Shown: positions 53,975 through 62,520 of the stretch, piece by piece | Layout of the letters: every line of letters starts with the position of its first letter | Numbering within the stretch: position 1 is the first letter of the stretch | Assembly: GCA_964421085.1 (NCBI GenBank) | Contig: CAYQVO010000001.1 | Location: 124,001 to 188,000 of the forward strand | DNA length: 64,000 nucleotides | From: CAYQVO01 sp964421085 | Lineage (GTDB): Bacteria > Bdellovibrionota_C > UBA2361 > CAYQVO01 | Reading direction: 5' to 3' | The notes under the pieces: generated by a model | Databases searched by the model: none | What the model was told of the DNA's origin: nothing | Seen by the model: the letters and a program-made list of their open reading frames with translations, nothing else | Translations under genes and position numbers: made by a program

Positions 53975-54638
53975 AGCCGTGCATGAGAATTCTTCCGCCC
54001 TTCACCTCAATTACCCCGCTCTCTGAAAGACTGCCAAGAATCCGGCTCACAACTTCCCTCGATGTTCCGACCATGGCAGCAAGTTCCCTGTGAGTAATCC
54101 GGTCTTCAATCACCCTGACGTCGCCCCCCTCCTCCGCTCCGGAGAGTTTAACCAGGGTTTTTATCAGCCGCGACTGAACGTCAAGCAGCGCAAAGTCCGC
54201 AAGCTTTGCGGAAGTGGCATAAAGACGCTCCGCCATGGCCTTGATCATATGGAGAAGCAGTCCCTGATGGTGCTTTATATGATTGAAAAAATCGTCGCGC
54301 GTGAGCGCAAGAATAACACTGTCGGCAACAGCTGTTACGTCAGCCGACCGTTTCGAGCCGGTCAGCAGAGACAATTCGCCGAAGAAATCCCCCTCATTCA
54401 GAAGCGCTATTGAAAGTTCTTTTCCTTCACTGCTTGAGACTTCAACACGCAGTTTTCCCGACACAAGGAAAAAAAGAGTGCTGCTTTCTTCCGACGATCT
54501 GATAACATACGAACCTCTTTCCACGGTTCTTTCGATCAAACTCTTCGAAAGAGCCTCAAATTCCGGCTGAGAAAGTCCCTGAAAAGCTGGAACCCTTTTC
54601 CTCAGTGACTCCAACGATGTCTTTGTGCTCACGGCCAT
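53931..54638 (-). CDS. Crp/Fnr-family transcriptional regulator
   Basis: The 235-residue protein has a cNMP-binding fold (about 15-130: LFFLVSGKLRVEV, GDFFGELSLLTGSKRSADVTA) in which the cyclic-nucleotide Arg position is KRSADV, so Crp-like binding is possible. A dimer helix and a winged HTH follow (ITHRELAAMVGTSREVVSRIL near 185-205, then VKGGRILM). It has no Fnr-type N-terminal Cys cluster, so it is not an iron-sulfur sensor. Divergent from cysE, and a candidate regulator of it. Confidence 0.92.
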   Translation of the reverse strand: MAVSTKTSLESLRKRVPAFQGLSQPEFEALSKSLIERTVERGSYVIRSSEESSTLFFLVSGKLRVEVSSSEGKELSIALLNEGDFFGELSLLTGSKRSADVTAVADSVILALTRDDFFNHIKHHQGLLLHMIKAMAERLYATSAKLADFALLDVQSRLIKTLVKLSGAEEGGDVRVIEDRITHRELAAMVGTSREVVSRILGSLSESGVIEVKGGRILMHGFKADGKTGCAGVHT

Positions 54639-54700
54639 CTTTTAATGCGTTTTGAAAGCGGGCGCAATGCCCGAAAAGAGACTGCTCCTTGCCTTCACGG

Positions 54701-54723
54701 GGGTTCGTTCTAGAATAGAACCC
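54701..54723. promoter_or_regulatory. 23-bp imperfect palindrome upstream of cysE
   Basis: GGGTTC (54701-54706) and GAACCC (54718-54723) are inverted arms around a TTCTAGAA centre, with two mismatched pairs. It lies 18 bases before the cysE ATG, in the divergent gap with the Crp/Fnr gene, a good place for an operator. No T-run follows. Confidence 0.45.
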
Positions 54724-54741
54724 TTAAAACTGGAGGCGTTT

Positions 54742-55542
54742 ATGAACACCAGTCTCGGAATATGGGACATTCTCTACGACGAAGTTGCGGAGATGGCGGA
54801 GCAGGAAGTCATGCTCGCAAGTTATCTCTACGCCACTATTCTCAATCATAAATCGCTCGAGGATGCTCTGTCGTATCTTCTCGCAAGCAAACTTTCCTCC
54901 GCATTCTTCTCGTGCATGTCGATGCGCGAAGTTGTCGATCAGGCCCTTTCGTCTTCCGAAGAAATAATGGAAGCCGTGAGGAGAGATCTGCAGGCGGTTG
55001 TGGAACGGGATCCCGCGGCCCGCGGTTACGCCGGACCATTCCTCAACTACAAGGGGTTTCATGGCCTTGAAGCATACCGTGTGTCTCACTGGCTCTGGAA
55101 CGAGGGCCGTCAGCCTCTTGCGTTCTTCATGCAGAACAAGATCTCCGAAACCTTCGGCATGGACATCCACCCGGCGGCAAAAATCGGGAAAGGAATCCTC
55201 ATCGATCACGGCACAAGCGTGGTAATAGGCGAAACAGCGGTGGTCGGCGACGATGTCTCAATGCTTCACGAAGTCACGCTTGGCGGAACAGGCAAAGAAA
55301 GCGGCGATCGTCACCCGAAGATTGGAAATGGAGTGATGATTGGAGCCGGCGCGAAGATTCTCGGGAACGTGAAGATCGGCGCGTGCTCGAAGGTCGGCGC
55401 AGGAAGCGTAGTGCTTGCGGAAGTCCCTCCTCACACCACAGTGGCAGGTGTCCCTGCGAAAGTCGTAGGAAGGCCAAAGAGCGCGGAGCCGGCAATGACA
55501 ATGGATCAGGAGCTTGAAGGAGCAGCCGGTGAGGGCTCATGA
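54742..55542 (+). CDS. cysE: Serine O-acetyltransferase
   Basis: 266 residues from ATG 54742 (GGAGG five bases upstream); an in-frame ATG at 54652 would run through the palindrome and is rejected. The N-terminal helical domain (IWDILYDEVAEMAEQEVMLA) is followed by the left-handed helix domain with DIHPAAKIGKGILIDHGTSV (catalytic Asp/His, near 145-165), MLHEVTLGGTGK and a C-terminal tail. It acetylates serine for cysteine synthesis; the tail region in relatives mediates feedback inhibition and binding to cysteine synthase. Confidence 0.95.
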   Translation: MNTSLGIWDILYDEVAEMAEQEVMLASYLYATILNHKSLEDALSYLLASKLSSAFFSCMSMREVVDQALSSSEEIMEAVRRDLQAVVERDPAARGYAGPFLNYKGFHGLEAYRVSHWLWNEGRQPLAFFMQNKISETFGMDIHPAAKIGKGILIDHGTSVVIGETAVVGDDVSMLHEVTLGGTGKESGDRHPKIGNGVMIGAGAKILGNVKIGACSKVGAGSVVLAEVPPHTTVAGVPAKVVGRPKSAEPAMTMDQELEGAAGEGS

Positions 55543-55681
55543 CGGGGGAATCATCGGAATTTTTCGTATTTTTCCCGCCCTGGTTTTTTATTGCGCCGAC
55601 TGAAGTAATCAATGGTTCCCGGAGTGCCGAAACAGCTCTTAATCATCCCGCTGAGAGCGGCAGATCAATAAGGAGGTTAGA

Positions 55682-55852
55682 ATGACGATTGACAGTGTAG
55701 ATCGAAATGGAAGAAGCGCTCCCCCGCCAAGACCGCCTGAGCAGGTGAAAAGACCGGAACCGGAGAAACAGCCCGAAGAGCCTGACAGAACCGAGCAGAG
55801 AAGAGCCGCTGAAGCCGCGGCTGAACAGAGAAAACTGAACAAGGTTGCCTGA
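55682..55852 (+). CDS. Small Pro/Glu-rich protein (56 aa)
   Basis: MTIDSVDRNGRSAPPPRPPE opens a highly charged, disordered 56-residue peptide ending in a helical AAEAAAEQRKLNKVA. A near-perfect AGGAGG lies five bases before the ATG and a terminator follows, so it is a complete single-gene unit. Similar short Pro-rich proteins occur near flagellar or motility genes, and a miniature rod-like protein is encoded at 60205, but a link is only a guess. Confidence 0.6.
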   Translation: MTIDSVDRNGRSAPPPRPPEQVKRPEPEKQPEEPDRTEQRRAAEAAAEQRKLNKVA

Positions 55853-55872
55853 CAGCAGTCCTGCGGCAGTTT

Positions 55873-55897
55873 CGTCATGGACATCCTGACGCTTTTT
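55873..55897 (+). terminator. Intrinsic terminator after the 56-residue gene
   Basis: CGTCA (55873-55877) and TGACG (55887-55891) with an inner GG/CC pair form a short hairpin followed by CTTTTT. Confidence 0.6.
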
Positions 55898-55940
55898 CGT
55901 GTAAAAAAATAGTTCTATCTATTTTTCAGGAAGTCCCGCC

Positions 55941-57347
55941 ATGTCTACTGCGCCGGAAGCACTCCGAACCCGTCCCTCCGCGGGATATTCGGTCACACTC
56001 AGGTTGAAAATCCGCAATATTCCGGGGTATCTCGCGAAAATCATAGCGCGGGTCGCGGAGAAAGGAGCGTCCTTCGGCGAGATGCATCTGCTCGAAAGCA
56101 ACTATCACTACAAGTTCCGGGAAATCTCGTTCGACTGCATGAATGAAGAGCATGCAAAGGACCTCGTTGAATCGATAAAGAGCATTGAAGGCGTGGAACT
56201 CCTTTCCTGGTTCGACGATACGTTCGCCGCACATGAAGGCGGAAAGCTCCTGGTTGTTCCCAAAGACCGGCTTTTGACCATGGATCAGCTCGCAAGAGCT
56301 TATACCCCGGGTGTTGCGCGCGTCTGCGTCGATATTGCCGGAAACCCGGAGAATATCTACAAGTACACGATAAAAGGCCATACAATAGCAGTCGTTACTG
56401 ATGGTTCGGCTGTGCTGGGGCTTGGAAATATCGGCGGCCCGGCGGGGCTCCCGGTGATGGAGGGCAAAGCCGTACTGTTCAAGCGTTTCGGCAATGTGGA
56501 CGCTTTTCCAGTCTGCCTTGCGACTCAGGACACGGAAGAGATTATCAGGGCCGTAAAAAACATCGCTCCTGTTTTTGGCGGAATAAATCTCGAGGACATC
56601 TCCGCCCCGCGGTGCTTCGAAATAGAAGAGCGGCTGATTGAGGAGCTCGACATTCCGGTTTTCCACGACGACCAGCACGGAACCGCCGTAGTCGTTCTTG
56701 CAGGACTTCATAACGCGCTGAAAATCACAGGCAAAAAACTCTCGGACATAAAGATTGTCGTAAACGGTTTCGGCGCGGGCGGAGTCGCATGCACCAGAAT
56801 GCTTCTCGATGCGGGCGCGAAGAATGTGACTGCATGCGATACAAATGGAATCATCTGCAAAGGACGGCCAAAAGGCATGAATTTCATGAAGGAGAAGATG
56901 CTCGATCGCATCAATCCCGGAAACGAGAAAGGAACTCTGGCAGACGCCATGAAAGGCGCCGACATGTTTCTCGGCGTCTCCGTGCCGGAGGTCATATCCA
57001 GGGACATGGTTAAAAGCATGGCAAAGGACCCTGTGGTATTCACTCTTGCCAATCCGGTCCCGGAAATCCTTCCCGACCATATCCGGGACATCGCGCGTGT
57101 CATTGCGACAGGGCGATCAGATTACCCGAACCAGATAAATAACGTTCTCTGCTTTCCGGGGATTTTCAAGGGCGCTCTCGAGTGCCGTGCCCGGAAGATA
57201 ACACAGGAAATGAAGGTCGCGGCCGCGATGGCCATTGCGGACACGATACCGGATAATCTTCTGCGGGAGGACTACATCATCCCCGGAGTTTTTGATTTCG
57301 ATATCGGATCCATTGTAGCTGAAAGAGTCAAAGCCGCGTGCGTTTAG
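55941..57347 (+). CDS. NAD(P)-dependent malic enzyme with N-terminal ACT domain
   Basis: The 468-residue protein has an ACT-like regulatory domain (about 15-90: VTLRLKIRNIPGYLAKIIAR). The malic enzyme core follows, with AYTPGVARVC (near 115), VVTDGSAVLGLGNIGG (near 153), IPVFHDDQHGTAVVVLAGL (near 238), the nucleotide fold IKIVVNGFGAGGVACTRML and NPVPEI. It oxidatively decarboxylates malate to pyruvate. The ACT domain suggests amino-acid feedback, as in some bacterial malic enzymes. Confidence 0.94.
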   Translation: MSTAPEALRTRPSAGYSVTLRLKIRNIPGYLAKIIARVAEKGASFGEMHLLESNYHYKFREISFDCMNEEHAKDLVESIKSIEGVELLSWFDDTFAAHEGGKLLVVPKDRLLTMDQLARAYTPGVARVCVDIAGNPENIYKYTIKGHTIAVVTDGSAVLGLGNIGGPAGLPVMEGKAVLFKRFGNVDAFPVCLATQDTEEIIRAVKNIAPVFGGINLEDISAPRCFEIEERLIEELDIPVFHDDQHGTAVVVLAGLHNALKITGKKLSDIKIVVNGFGAGGVACTRMLLDAGAKNVTACDTNGIICKGRPKGMNFMKEKMLDRINPGNEKGTLADAMKGADMFLGVSVPEVISRDMVKSMAKDPVVFTLANPVPEILPDHIRDIARVIATGRSDYPNQINNVLCFPGIFKGALECRARKITQEMKVAAAMAIADTIPDNLLREDYIIPGVFDFDIGSIVAERVKAACV

Positions 57348-57369
57348 GAGGGAAATGAACAATTGCCCG

Positions 57370-60090
57370 TTATTTCTTCAACGCGCTCAGCAATTCCTCC
57401 CTTGCAGGATAAAGCGACGCATCCGCTGAAATCGCCCCGGCAAGGAGCCGCTCCTGATTCTTCTCCTTGCGGCGCAGGTTGAATCCGATAAGCTCGTCCA
57501 CCTTCGACGCATTGAGCACCACGATATTAACCGTCCCCTCCTGCCCTATTCTGTGAACACGGTCGATTGACTGAAGCCAGTGTTCGGCATTCCATGTGCG
57601 ATCGATATAGACAGCTGTCTGAGCAGCCGTAAGGGTGATTCCAACTCCGCCTGCTGCAGGAATCGCAACGAGGATCTGGAGACTTCTGTCGCCTGTATCC
57701 TGAAACTTCGAAATGATCTCAGCTCTATCCTTCACCGGCACATCTCCGCTGAAAGGCGCAGTTCCAAGATGCGCATAACGGGCCGCAAGTTCTTCGACGT
57801 TCTTCCGGTAATTAGTCCATACGACTATCTTCTCCCCTCTTTCTTCCACGATTTCCCGGACGATCTCGTCCAGTTCGACGAATTTGGCAGGGTCCCCTTT
57901 CCACTCCGGGTCGACAAGTCTCGGATTGGACGCTATCTGAACAGCGCGCAGATACTCTTCGAGTATGCTCTCTATGGATTTGAAAAACGAATCTCCCTCC
58001 ACGGATGTAACCCGAAGGAGGAGCTCATCGCACACCTCTTCGTAACGTTTTTTCTGCTCGCCGCTCAACTCGATGTCACGGTAGCTGAATATTTTCGGAG
58101 GTAGGGAGACTACATCTTCCTTTTTTCTTCGAAGCAGCACCTCCTGCACGCGGAGAATTGTCTCCTCCACCGCGTCGGGGAAAAATCGCCTGACGGCAAA
58201 ATCACTCCATTTATTGCCGAGTTCGGCGACACTCTGAAGCCAGTCGTAGAATTTCATGCCGAACCGCTCCCCTCCGTCCGCTATCCGCATCTGAGCCCAG
58301 ATATCCGAGATATCCTTCGGTACCGGCGTCCCGCTCAAGAGCACCCGCCGGCTGCAGAGCGCGGCGACAGAGTTAAGCGCCTTGAATGTTATCGAGCGGG
58401 GATTCTTGACTCTCTGTGATTCATCTACGCAGAGAAACACCTTGCGCTTCCTGCAGACAGACTGGAGCTTCGGGAAGACGCTCTCGAGACGGAGAGTCTC
58501 ATAGTTCAGGACAAGGCCGTCGAGCCCGGCGCTTCCCGTCTCGATGCCGGTAAGGAAAGCATCGCGGTCGCGCTTAGATGACGGAAGATGATGGAGGCGG
58601 ATGTCTCTCGTCCATTGCCCGGCCTCGCGCGTCCAGTTCCTTACGAGTGAATTCGGACACGCCACAAGAAGAAAGCCGCATTCGCCCCGCCTTTTCAGTT
58701 CACCAAAGGCAGCGAGCACAGAGAGAGTTTTCCCAAGTCCCATATCATCGCCAAGAACCCCCGATGGTCTTTCGATGATCCACTTAACGGCGACCCGCTG
58801 ATGCGGATAAAGCCTCCCTTCGAGATCGCTGTCGGAGAGAATACCGGTTACATTCCGCATCCTGTGGAATTCTTCGCGTTCTTCGAGAAGAACCGCTCTT
58901 TTTTTCAGATCCCCAAGCAGCTCCTGAAACGAGCGGGATTCGAGCGGCTTCTTCCCTCGTGCTTCAAACGCAGCCTTTAGAAGCTCATAAACAGTGAGAA
59001 GATGCGAATCACGAATGCAGACAAGAGCGTCTCCCTCATCCGCAACGCTCCTGAGACAGGTCCCCTTATTGAGGATCTCCTTTTCTTTCTCCACGACTTC
59101 GTCTTCGAACACGCCAGGAGCAAGATATACGGCTCCATTCCCGTTTTTCCACCGGACAAAGGCAGTCTCCGGTTTCAGCATGAAAAGCTCGCTGTCGTCC
59201 GGAGCTTCATCGTTCACCAGAATTTTTGCGGAAAGACGCTTCCGGCACCCCTGCAGTTTCTCTTCGACATCTTTCGCCTGCCAGATGCGAAGTCCGCTCT
59301 GAGCCGCCCTGTGAAGGACTTCGAGAAGATGCTCTTCGCTCATGCACATCGCCCGCGCTTTCTTTTCCGAAAACTGCCTGAGGGCGGGAAAGCACACAGA
59401 AAGGTGTTCAGTACTCCACCCGGAAAGCCGGAATGAGCCATCATGGGTCTCCACATAGGGAACCAGCATGCACTCTTTCAGCTCTTCCGCGTTCGCCCTG
59501 TATTTCGAAGCGGCAATCTGCGCCCGAAGCGCTCCGGTTTCAGAGAGCCTTTTTCCAAGCGACTCCTCGATTCCAAAACTGAGTTTCTTGTCTCTCAGAC
59601 GCCTTACGAAAGTACCAAGAAGGTGGGCCGGGAAAATAAAGGCTCTTTCCTTCCGGGCGTACTGCACGCCCGGCGTTTCCTTAAGGAGCTTTTTAGCCCG
59701 CGAACGGAACTTCGGGGACGCAAGGACCGCATGCCCGCCGGGCGAAAAGCGGAAAATAAGGTCCAGGTCGAGCTTGCCGAGATGCTCCTCTGAGACAGAA
59801 AAAGGATTCCCGGCAAGCGCGGCCCGGGCCTCCCCGATTCCCGATTCGCACTTCTCGTAGGCCGTATCAAAGTCGTCCCTTGTGAATTCATAGGAAATTA
59901 CGGCCGGGTCGAAAAGTCTCGAGCGTAGAAGAATCGGCGCAAGGGCAATTGGAATCCTCCATTCTTTCGCCTCCTTATCGTACTTTGCGTTCCGGACTTT
60001 TCTGACTGCATCGAAGCGCTCCCTGCTCCAGGGAAAGCGCACCCGCAGTTCATCGCCGCAAAGCCTGATTTTTCCGCCCTTAGCCGTCAT
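57370..60090 (-). CDS. SNF2-family DNA helicase/translocase
   Basis: Of 906 residues, about 430 at the N-terminus are not similar to anything I recognise, although two stretches resemble each other (near 1-75 and 105-185: RFPWSRERFDAVRKVRNAKY and RFSPGGHAVLASPKFRSRAK). The SNF2 core follows: Walker A GDDMGLGKTLSVL (near 445), motif II VDESQRVKN (near 555; DESQ variant), LSGTPVPKDISDIWAQM, and the C-terminal lobe with AAGGVGITLTAAQTAVYID and QSIDRVHRIGQEGTV (near 840). It acts on DNA-protein complexes; the target is unknown. No restriction or defence partner is adjacent. Confidence 0.9.
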   Translation of the reverse strand: MTAKGGKIRLCGDELRVRFPWSRERFDAVRKVRNAKYDKEAKEWRIPIALAPILLRSRLFDPAVISYEFTRDDFDTAYEKCESGIGEARAALAGNPFSVSEEHLGKLDLDLIFRFSPGGHAVLASPKFRSRAKKLLKETPGVQYARKERAFIFPAHLLGTFVRRLRDKKLSFGIEESLGKRLSETGALRAQIAASKYRANAEELKECMLVPYVETHDGSFRLSGWSTEHLSVCFPALRQFSEKKARAMCMSEEHLLEVLHRAAQSGLRIWQAKDVEEKLQGCRKRLSAKILVNDEAPDDSELFMLKPETAFVRWKNGNGAVYLAPGVFEDEVVEKEKEILNKGTCLRSVADEGDALVCIRDSHLLTVYELLKAAFEARGKKPLESRSFQELLGDLKKRAVLLEEREEFHRMRNVTGILSDSDLEGRLYPHQRVAVKWIIERPSGVLGDDMGLGKTLSVLAAFGELKRRGECGFLLVACPNSLVRNWTREAGQWTRDIRLHHLPSSKRDRDAFLTGIETGSAGLDGLVLNYETLRLESVFPKLQSVCRKRKVFLCVDESQRVKNPRSITFKALNSVAALCSRRVLLSGTPVPKDISDIWAQMRIADGGERFGMKFYDWLQSVAELGNKWSDFAVRRFFPDAVEETILRVQEVLLRRKKEDVVSLPPKIFSYRDIELSGEQKKRYEEVCDELLLRVTSVEGDSFFKSIESILEEYLRAVQIASNPRLVDPEWKGDPAKFVELDEIVREIVEERGEKIVVWTNYRKNVEELAARYAHLGTAPFSGDVPVKDRAEIISKFQDTGDRSLQILVAIPAAGGVGITLTAAQTAVYIDRTWNAEHWLQSIDRVHRIGQEGTVNIVVLNASKVDELIGFNLRRKEKNQERLLAGAISADASLYPAREELLSALKK

Positions 60091-60204
60091 TTGTTTCTTT
60101 TATACCTGACCGCGCTCTCTATAGAAACGCCCCGTTTCCTAAAGACCCTGTCCGGGAATGCCGAGTATTCCTGCGGATTTTTCTCACGAGGAGCGCGGAA
60201 AACC

Positions 60205-60432
60205 ATGGGCGACAAAGTCATCGATGCAGCAAGAGCCGGAATGATGGACGCAGTGAGGAGAGTCAATATCGCCGCAGAGAATATATCGAGGGCTTTTGCC
60301 CCTGAGGGAAGCGGGGATCCGACAGGCGATATAGTCGACATGAAAATTGCGTTGCACTCCTATAATGCAGACGCAAAGGTCATCAGCACGCTGCAGGATC
60401 TGGACAAAACAGTGCTGGATCTTCTCGCCTGA
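60205..60432 (+). CDS. Miniature flagellar rod-like protein (75 aa)
   Basis: Start at ATG 60205 behind GAGGAG; the longer upstream frame has no ribosome site. The N-terminal DAARAGMMDAVRRVNIAAEN resembles the first helix of flagellar rod/hook proteins, and the C-terminal IVDMKIALHSYNADAKVIST followed by LQDLDKTVLDLL resembles the conserved FlgC/FlgG-type end helix. The middle (APEGSGDPTG) is very short. There are no flagellar genes in the window, so an orphan or repurposed rod-like protein. Confidence 0.6.
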   Translation: MGDKVIDAARAGMMDAVRRVNIAAENISRAFAPEGSGDPTGDIVDMKIALHSYNADAKVISTLQDLDKTVLDLLA

Positions 60433-60537
60433 TCGCCTGCCGGATACGCCGGACGCCGAAACCGGCATCATCCCCTTTCCCCGGCGGTGCAGTCGTCATA
60501 TTGTATTCGCAGAAACCTGTGCGGAGTTTCCGCAGCC

Positions 60538-61248
60538 ATGAATATAAACACATCCATGTACACCATAGTCCTCGTGCAGCCCGAGGACAACGCAAACATC
60601 GGCGCAGTCGCCCGCGCCATGAAGAACATGGGCTTCTCATCGCTAACACTGGTCAGCCCTCCGCGTTTTGACATCGAAAGAGCCCGCGTTACAGCATGCC
60701 GCGCGGTTGATGTGCTCGAAAACTGCCGGATAGCGCCCGATCTCGAAGATGCTCTGAAGGACATGGAGGATGCGGCAGGCTTCTCCGCGCGCCGGGGCAA
60801 AAACCGGCCCGTGCGTCTCATCACCGAATGGCTTGAGGATGCGAAAACATCGAATAGAAAAACGGCTCTTGTTTTCGGCCCTGAGGAAACCGGTCTTCAC
60901 GAAGCTCATTCAAAACACTGCCGGTGGCTTGTCAGGATTCCGACCAGTCCCGGGTGCAGTTCTCTCAATCTCGCACAGAGCGTTCTGATTGTTCTTTATG
61001 AGCTGTCGAAACTTCACCCTGCGTTTCAGAAAGAGCGCGAAGAAATTGAACCCGTTCCCTGGAGCGAGTATGAGCACCTCGACAAACTCGTTCACTCAGT
61101 CCTTGAGCAGAGCGAATTCTACAATGAAGGAACGCCCCCTCACCTTCCTGACGTTGTTTCGAATCTTTTCAGACGCATTCTTCCCAACGCCCGGGAGATG
61201 AAGATACTTCAGGGCATTTTCGGGCGGTTGATGAAGACCAGGGGGTAA
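60538..61248 (+). CDS. trmJ: SpoU-family tRNA/rRNA methyltransferase (TrmJ-like)
   Basis: The SPOUT methyltransferase of about 236 residues shows the TrmJ pattern: TIVLVQPEDNANIGAVARAM (near 8-27), CRAVDVLENC, TALVFGPEETGLHEAHSKHC (motif 2, near 108) and SSLNLAQSVLIVLYELSK (knotted motif 3, near 140). TrmJ makes 2'-O-methyl at position 32 of tRNA. An upstream frame to 60487 is disregarded; ATG 60538 and the ATG of MYTIVL are the options. Confidence 0.9.
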   Translation: MNINTSMYTIVLVQPEDNANIGAVARAMKNMGFSSLTLVSPPRFDIERARVTACRAVDVLENCRIAPDLEDALKDMEDAAGFSARRGKNRPVRLITEWLEDAKTSNRKTALVFGPEETGLHEAHSKHCRWLVRIPTSPGCSSLNLAQSVLIVLYELSKLHPAFQKEREEIEPVPWSEYEHLDKLVHSVLEQSEFYNEGTPPHLPDVVSNLFRRILPNAREMKILQGIFGRLMKTRG

Positions 61249-61374
61249 ATAACCCTGTTCCCCCGCACTTCCCCGCAGATGCTGTGTGAAAAGGGTACCA
61301 TTCTGGAGGATCATAGTCCAGTCCGGAACCCTTCCGCGACTGGAGTAAAAGTCGCTGAATGATATGATTGCAGG

Positions 61375-62466
61375 ATGAGTTGTATGAACTTCGACTATAG
61401 AAAACTGGATCGTGCTTCGAAAAATCGTCCTTCGGACGGCTCCTTCCTCGATGAAGCCGTTTTTCAAAGCGTCCGAATTGCAGGACACCTGAATTTCGGA
61501 AACTGCACGGTCCTTGACGCGATGATCGAGAAAGATTCCCCCGCGGATGTCGTCAACCTCGTCAAAGGGTGCGAAGTTCTGTACAGACACATCGTATCTA
61601 AAAATCCCGATATCGTCTTCTTTCCTCTTCGAGGTGCAGCGCCGTTACAATGGATACTGGAAGTCATCGGATACGAGGAAGCAGGCAAGTCCTTTCCCTG
61701 CGCGATGCTTCCTGTCGGCACTTTTTTGAGTCAGGACGGAAAAGGTGAACTTCATGGAATCAGACACGAAGAAAAGGAACAGATCATCTGTCAAATCGCC
61801 CTTTCCACCTGCAGACTTGGAAGAGTGAGCCGCGCGATGATAATTGATGAAGTTCAAAGCGGCTCGACATGCAGTCAAACCGCGCGACTGCTTGCCCGCT
61901 ATCTTCAGAAATTTCACAGGGGACAGCAGCCTCTCTCGGTTCACATTATCGGTGCGCGTGATACTCTAACGAGCGGAATTGCGAATCCCCGCGATGGCCG
62001 GGGCAACGACCGCGCGCAGACACCGAAACGAAGCCTCGTCAGGAGTTACGTGCAGATATTCAGCGGTCAGATCGAAGGCGTTACTCTGGAGGAAGTTCGC
62101 ATGCCCCTTTTTTTTGTCGATCGGGAGCGATTCCTCGATGTGATGTTTATCGCAAATGGGCATAAGCCGGGGGAAGCAATCGACAAGATATACCTGGTCC
62201 CGAACGAAGAGGCGCGGCGCCTCTTCCTTGCGCTTACGTACGCCGTTCGACACCCCTCTATCCTCCAGGCTGTACTGGAGGAAAAGGGAATACCTGCAGG
62301 TGGCGCCGTTGCGCACGGCTCGGGGCATATATACGATTTCCTCTCTGAAATCCTGGGGAAGGGGCGCTGTTTCACCTCCTCCGACGGAGACGCTCTGGAG
62401 ACATGCAGGACGCAGACTTCAACCTGGCTTGGAGGTCTGTACGAAGAAGCGGTCAGAGCCGGATGA
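61375..62466 (+). CDS. Phosphoribosyltransferase-fold protein, unknown substrate
   Basis: 363 residues. The strand DIVFFPLRGAAPLQWILEV (near 80) and the PRPP-loop-like RAMIIDEVQSGSTCSQTARL (near 157-176) are in the order of type I phosphoribosyltransferases, separated by a flexible region with GTFLSQDGKG. The C-terminal 170 residues are not recognised (DVMFIANGHKPGEAIDKIYL). The pyrophosphate-loop acidic pair is reduced to one Asp and Glu (IDEVQSGST), so activity is uncertain. No signal peptide. Confidence 0.6.
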   Translation: MSCMNFDYRKLDRASKNRPSDGSFLDEAVFQSVRIAGHLNFGNCTVLDAMIEKDSPADVVNLVKGCEVLYRHIVSKNPDIVFFPLRGAAPLQWILEVIGYEEAGKSFPCAMLPVGTFLSQDGKGELHGIRHEEKEQIICQIALSTCRLGRVSRAMIIDEVQSGSTCSQTARLLARYLQKFHRGQQPLSVHIIGARDTLTSGIANPRDGRGNDRAQTPKRSLVRSYVQIFSGQIEGVTLEEVRMPLFFVDRERFLDVMFIANGHKPGEAIDKIYLVPNEEARRLFLALTYAVRHPSILQAVLEEKGIPAGGAVAHGSGHIYDFLSEILGKGRCFTSSDGDALETCRTQTSTWLGGLYEEAVRAG

Positions 62467-62520
62467 GTATTGTGATATAGAATGGGATTAAGCGCCTGGG
62501 AACCGCCGTCCTCCCCGCCC

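Noticed and set aside
55926..57080. 384-codon reverse frame
   Set aside because: Complete shadow of the malic enzyme gene.
60091..60204. N-terminal extension of the rod-like protein frame
   Set aside because: No ribosome site and non-flagellar sequence; ATG 60205 with GAGGAG fits the rod-like start.
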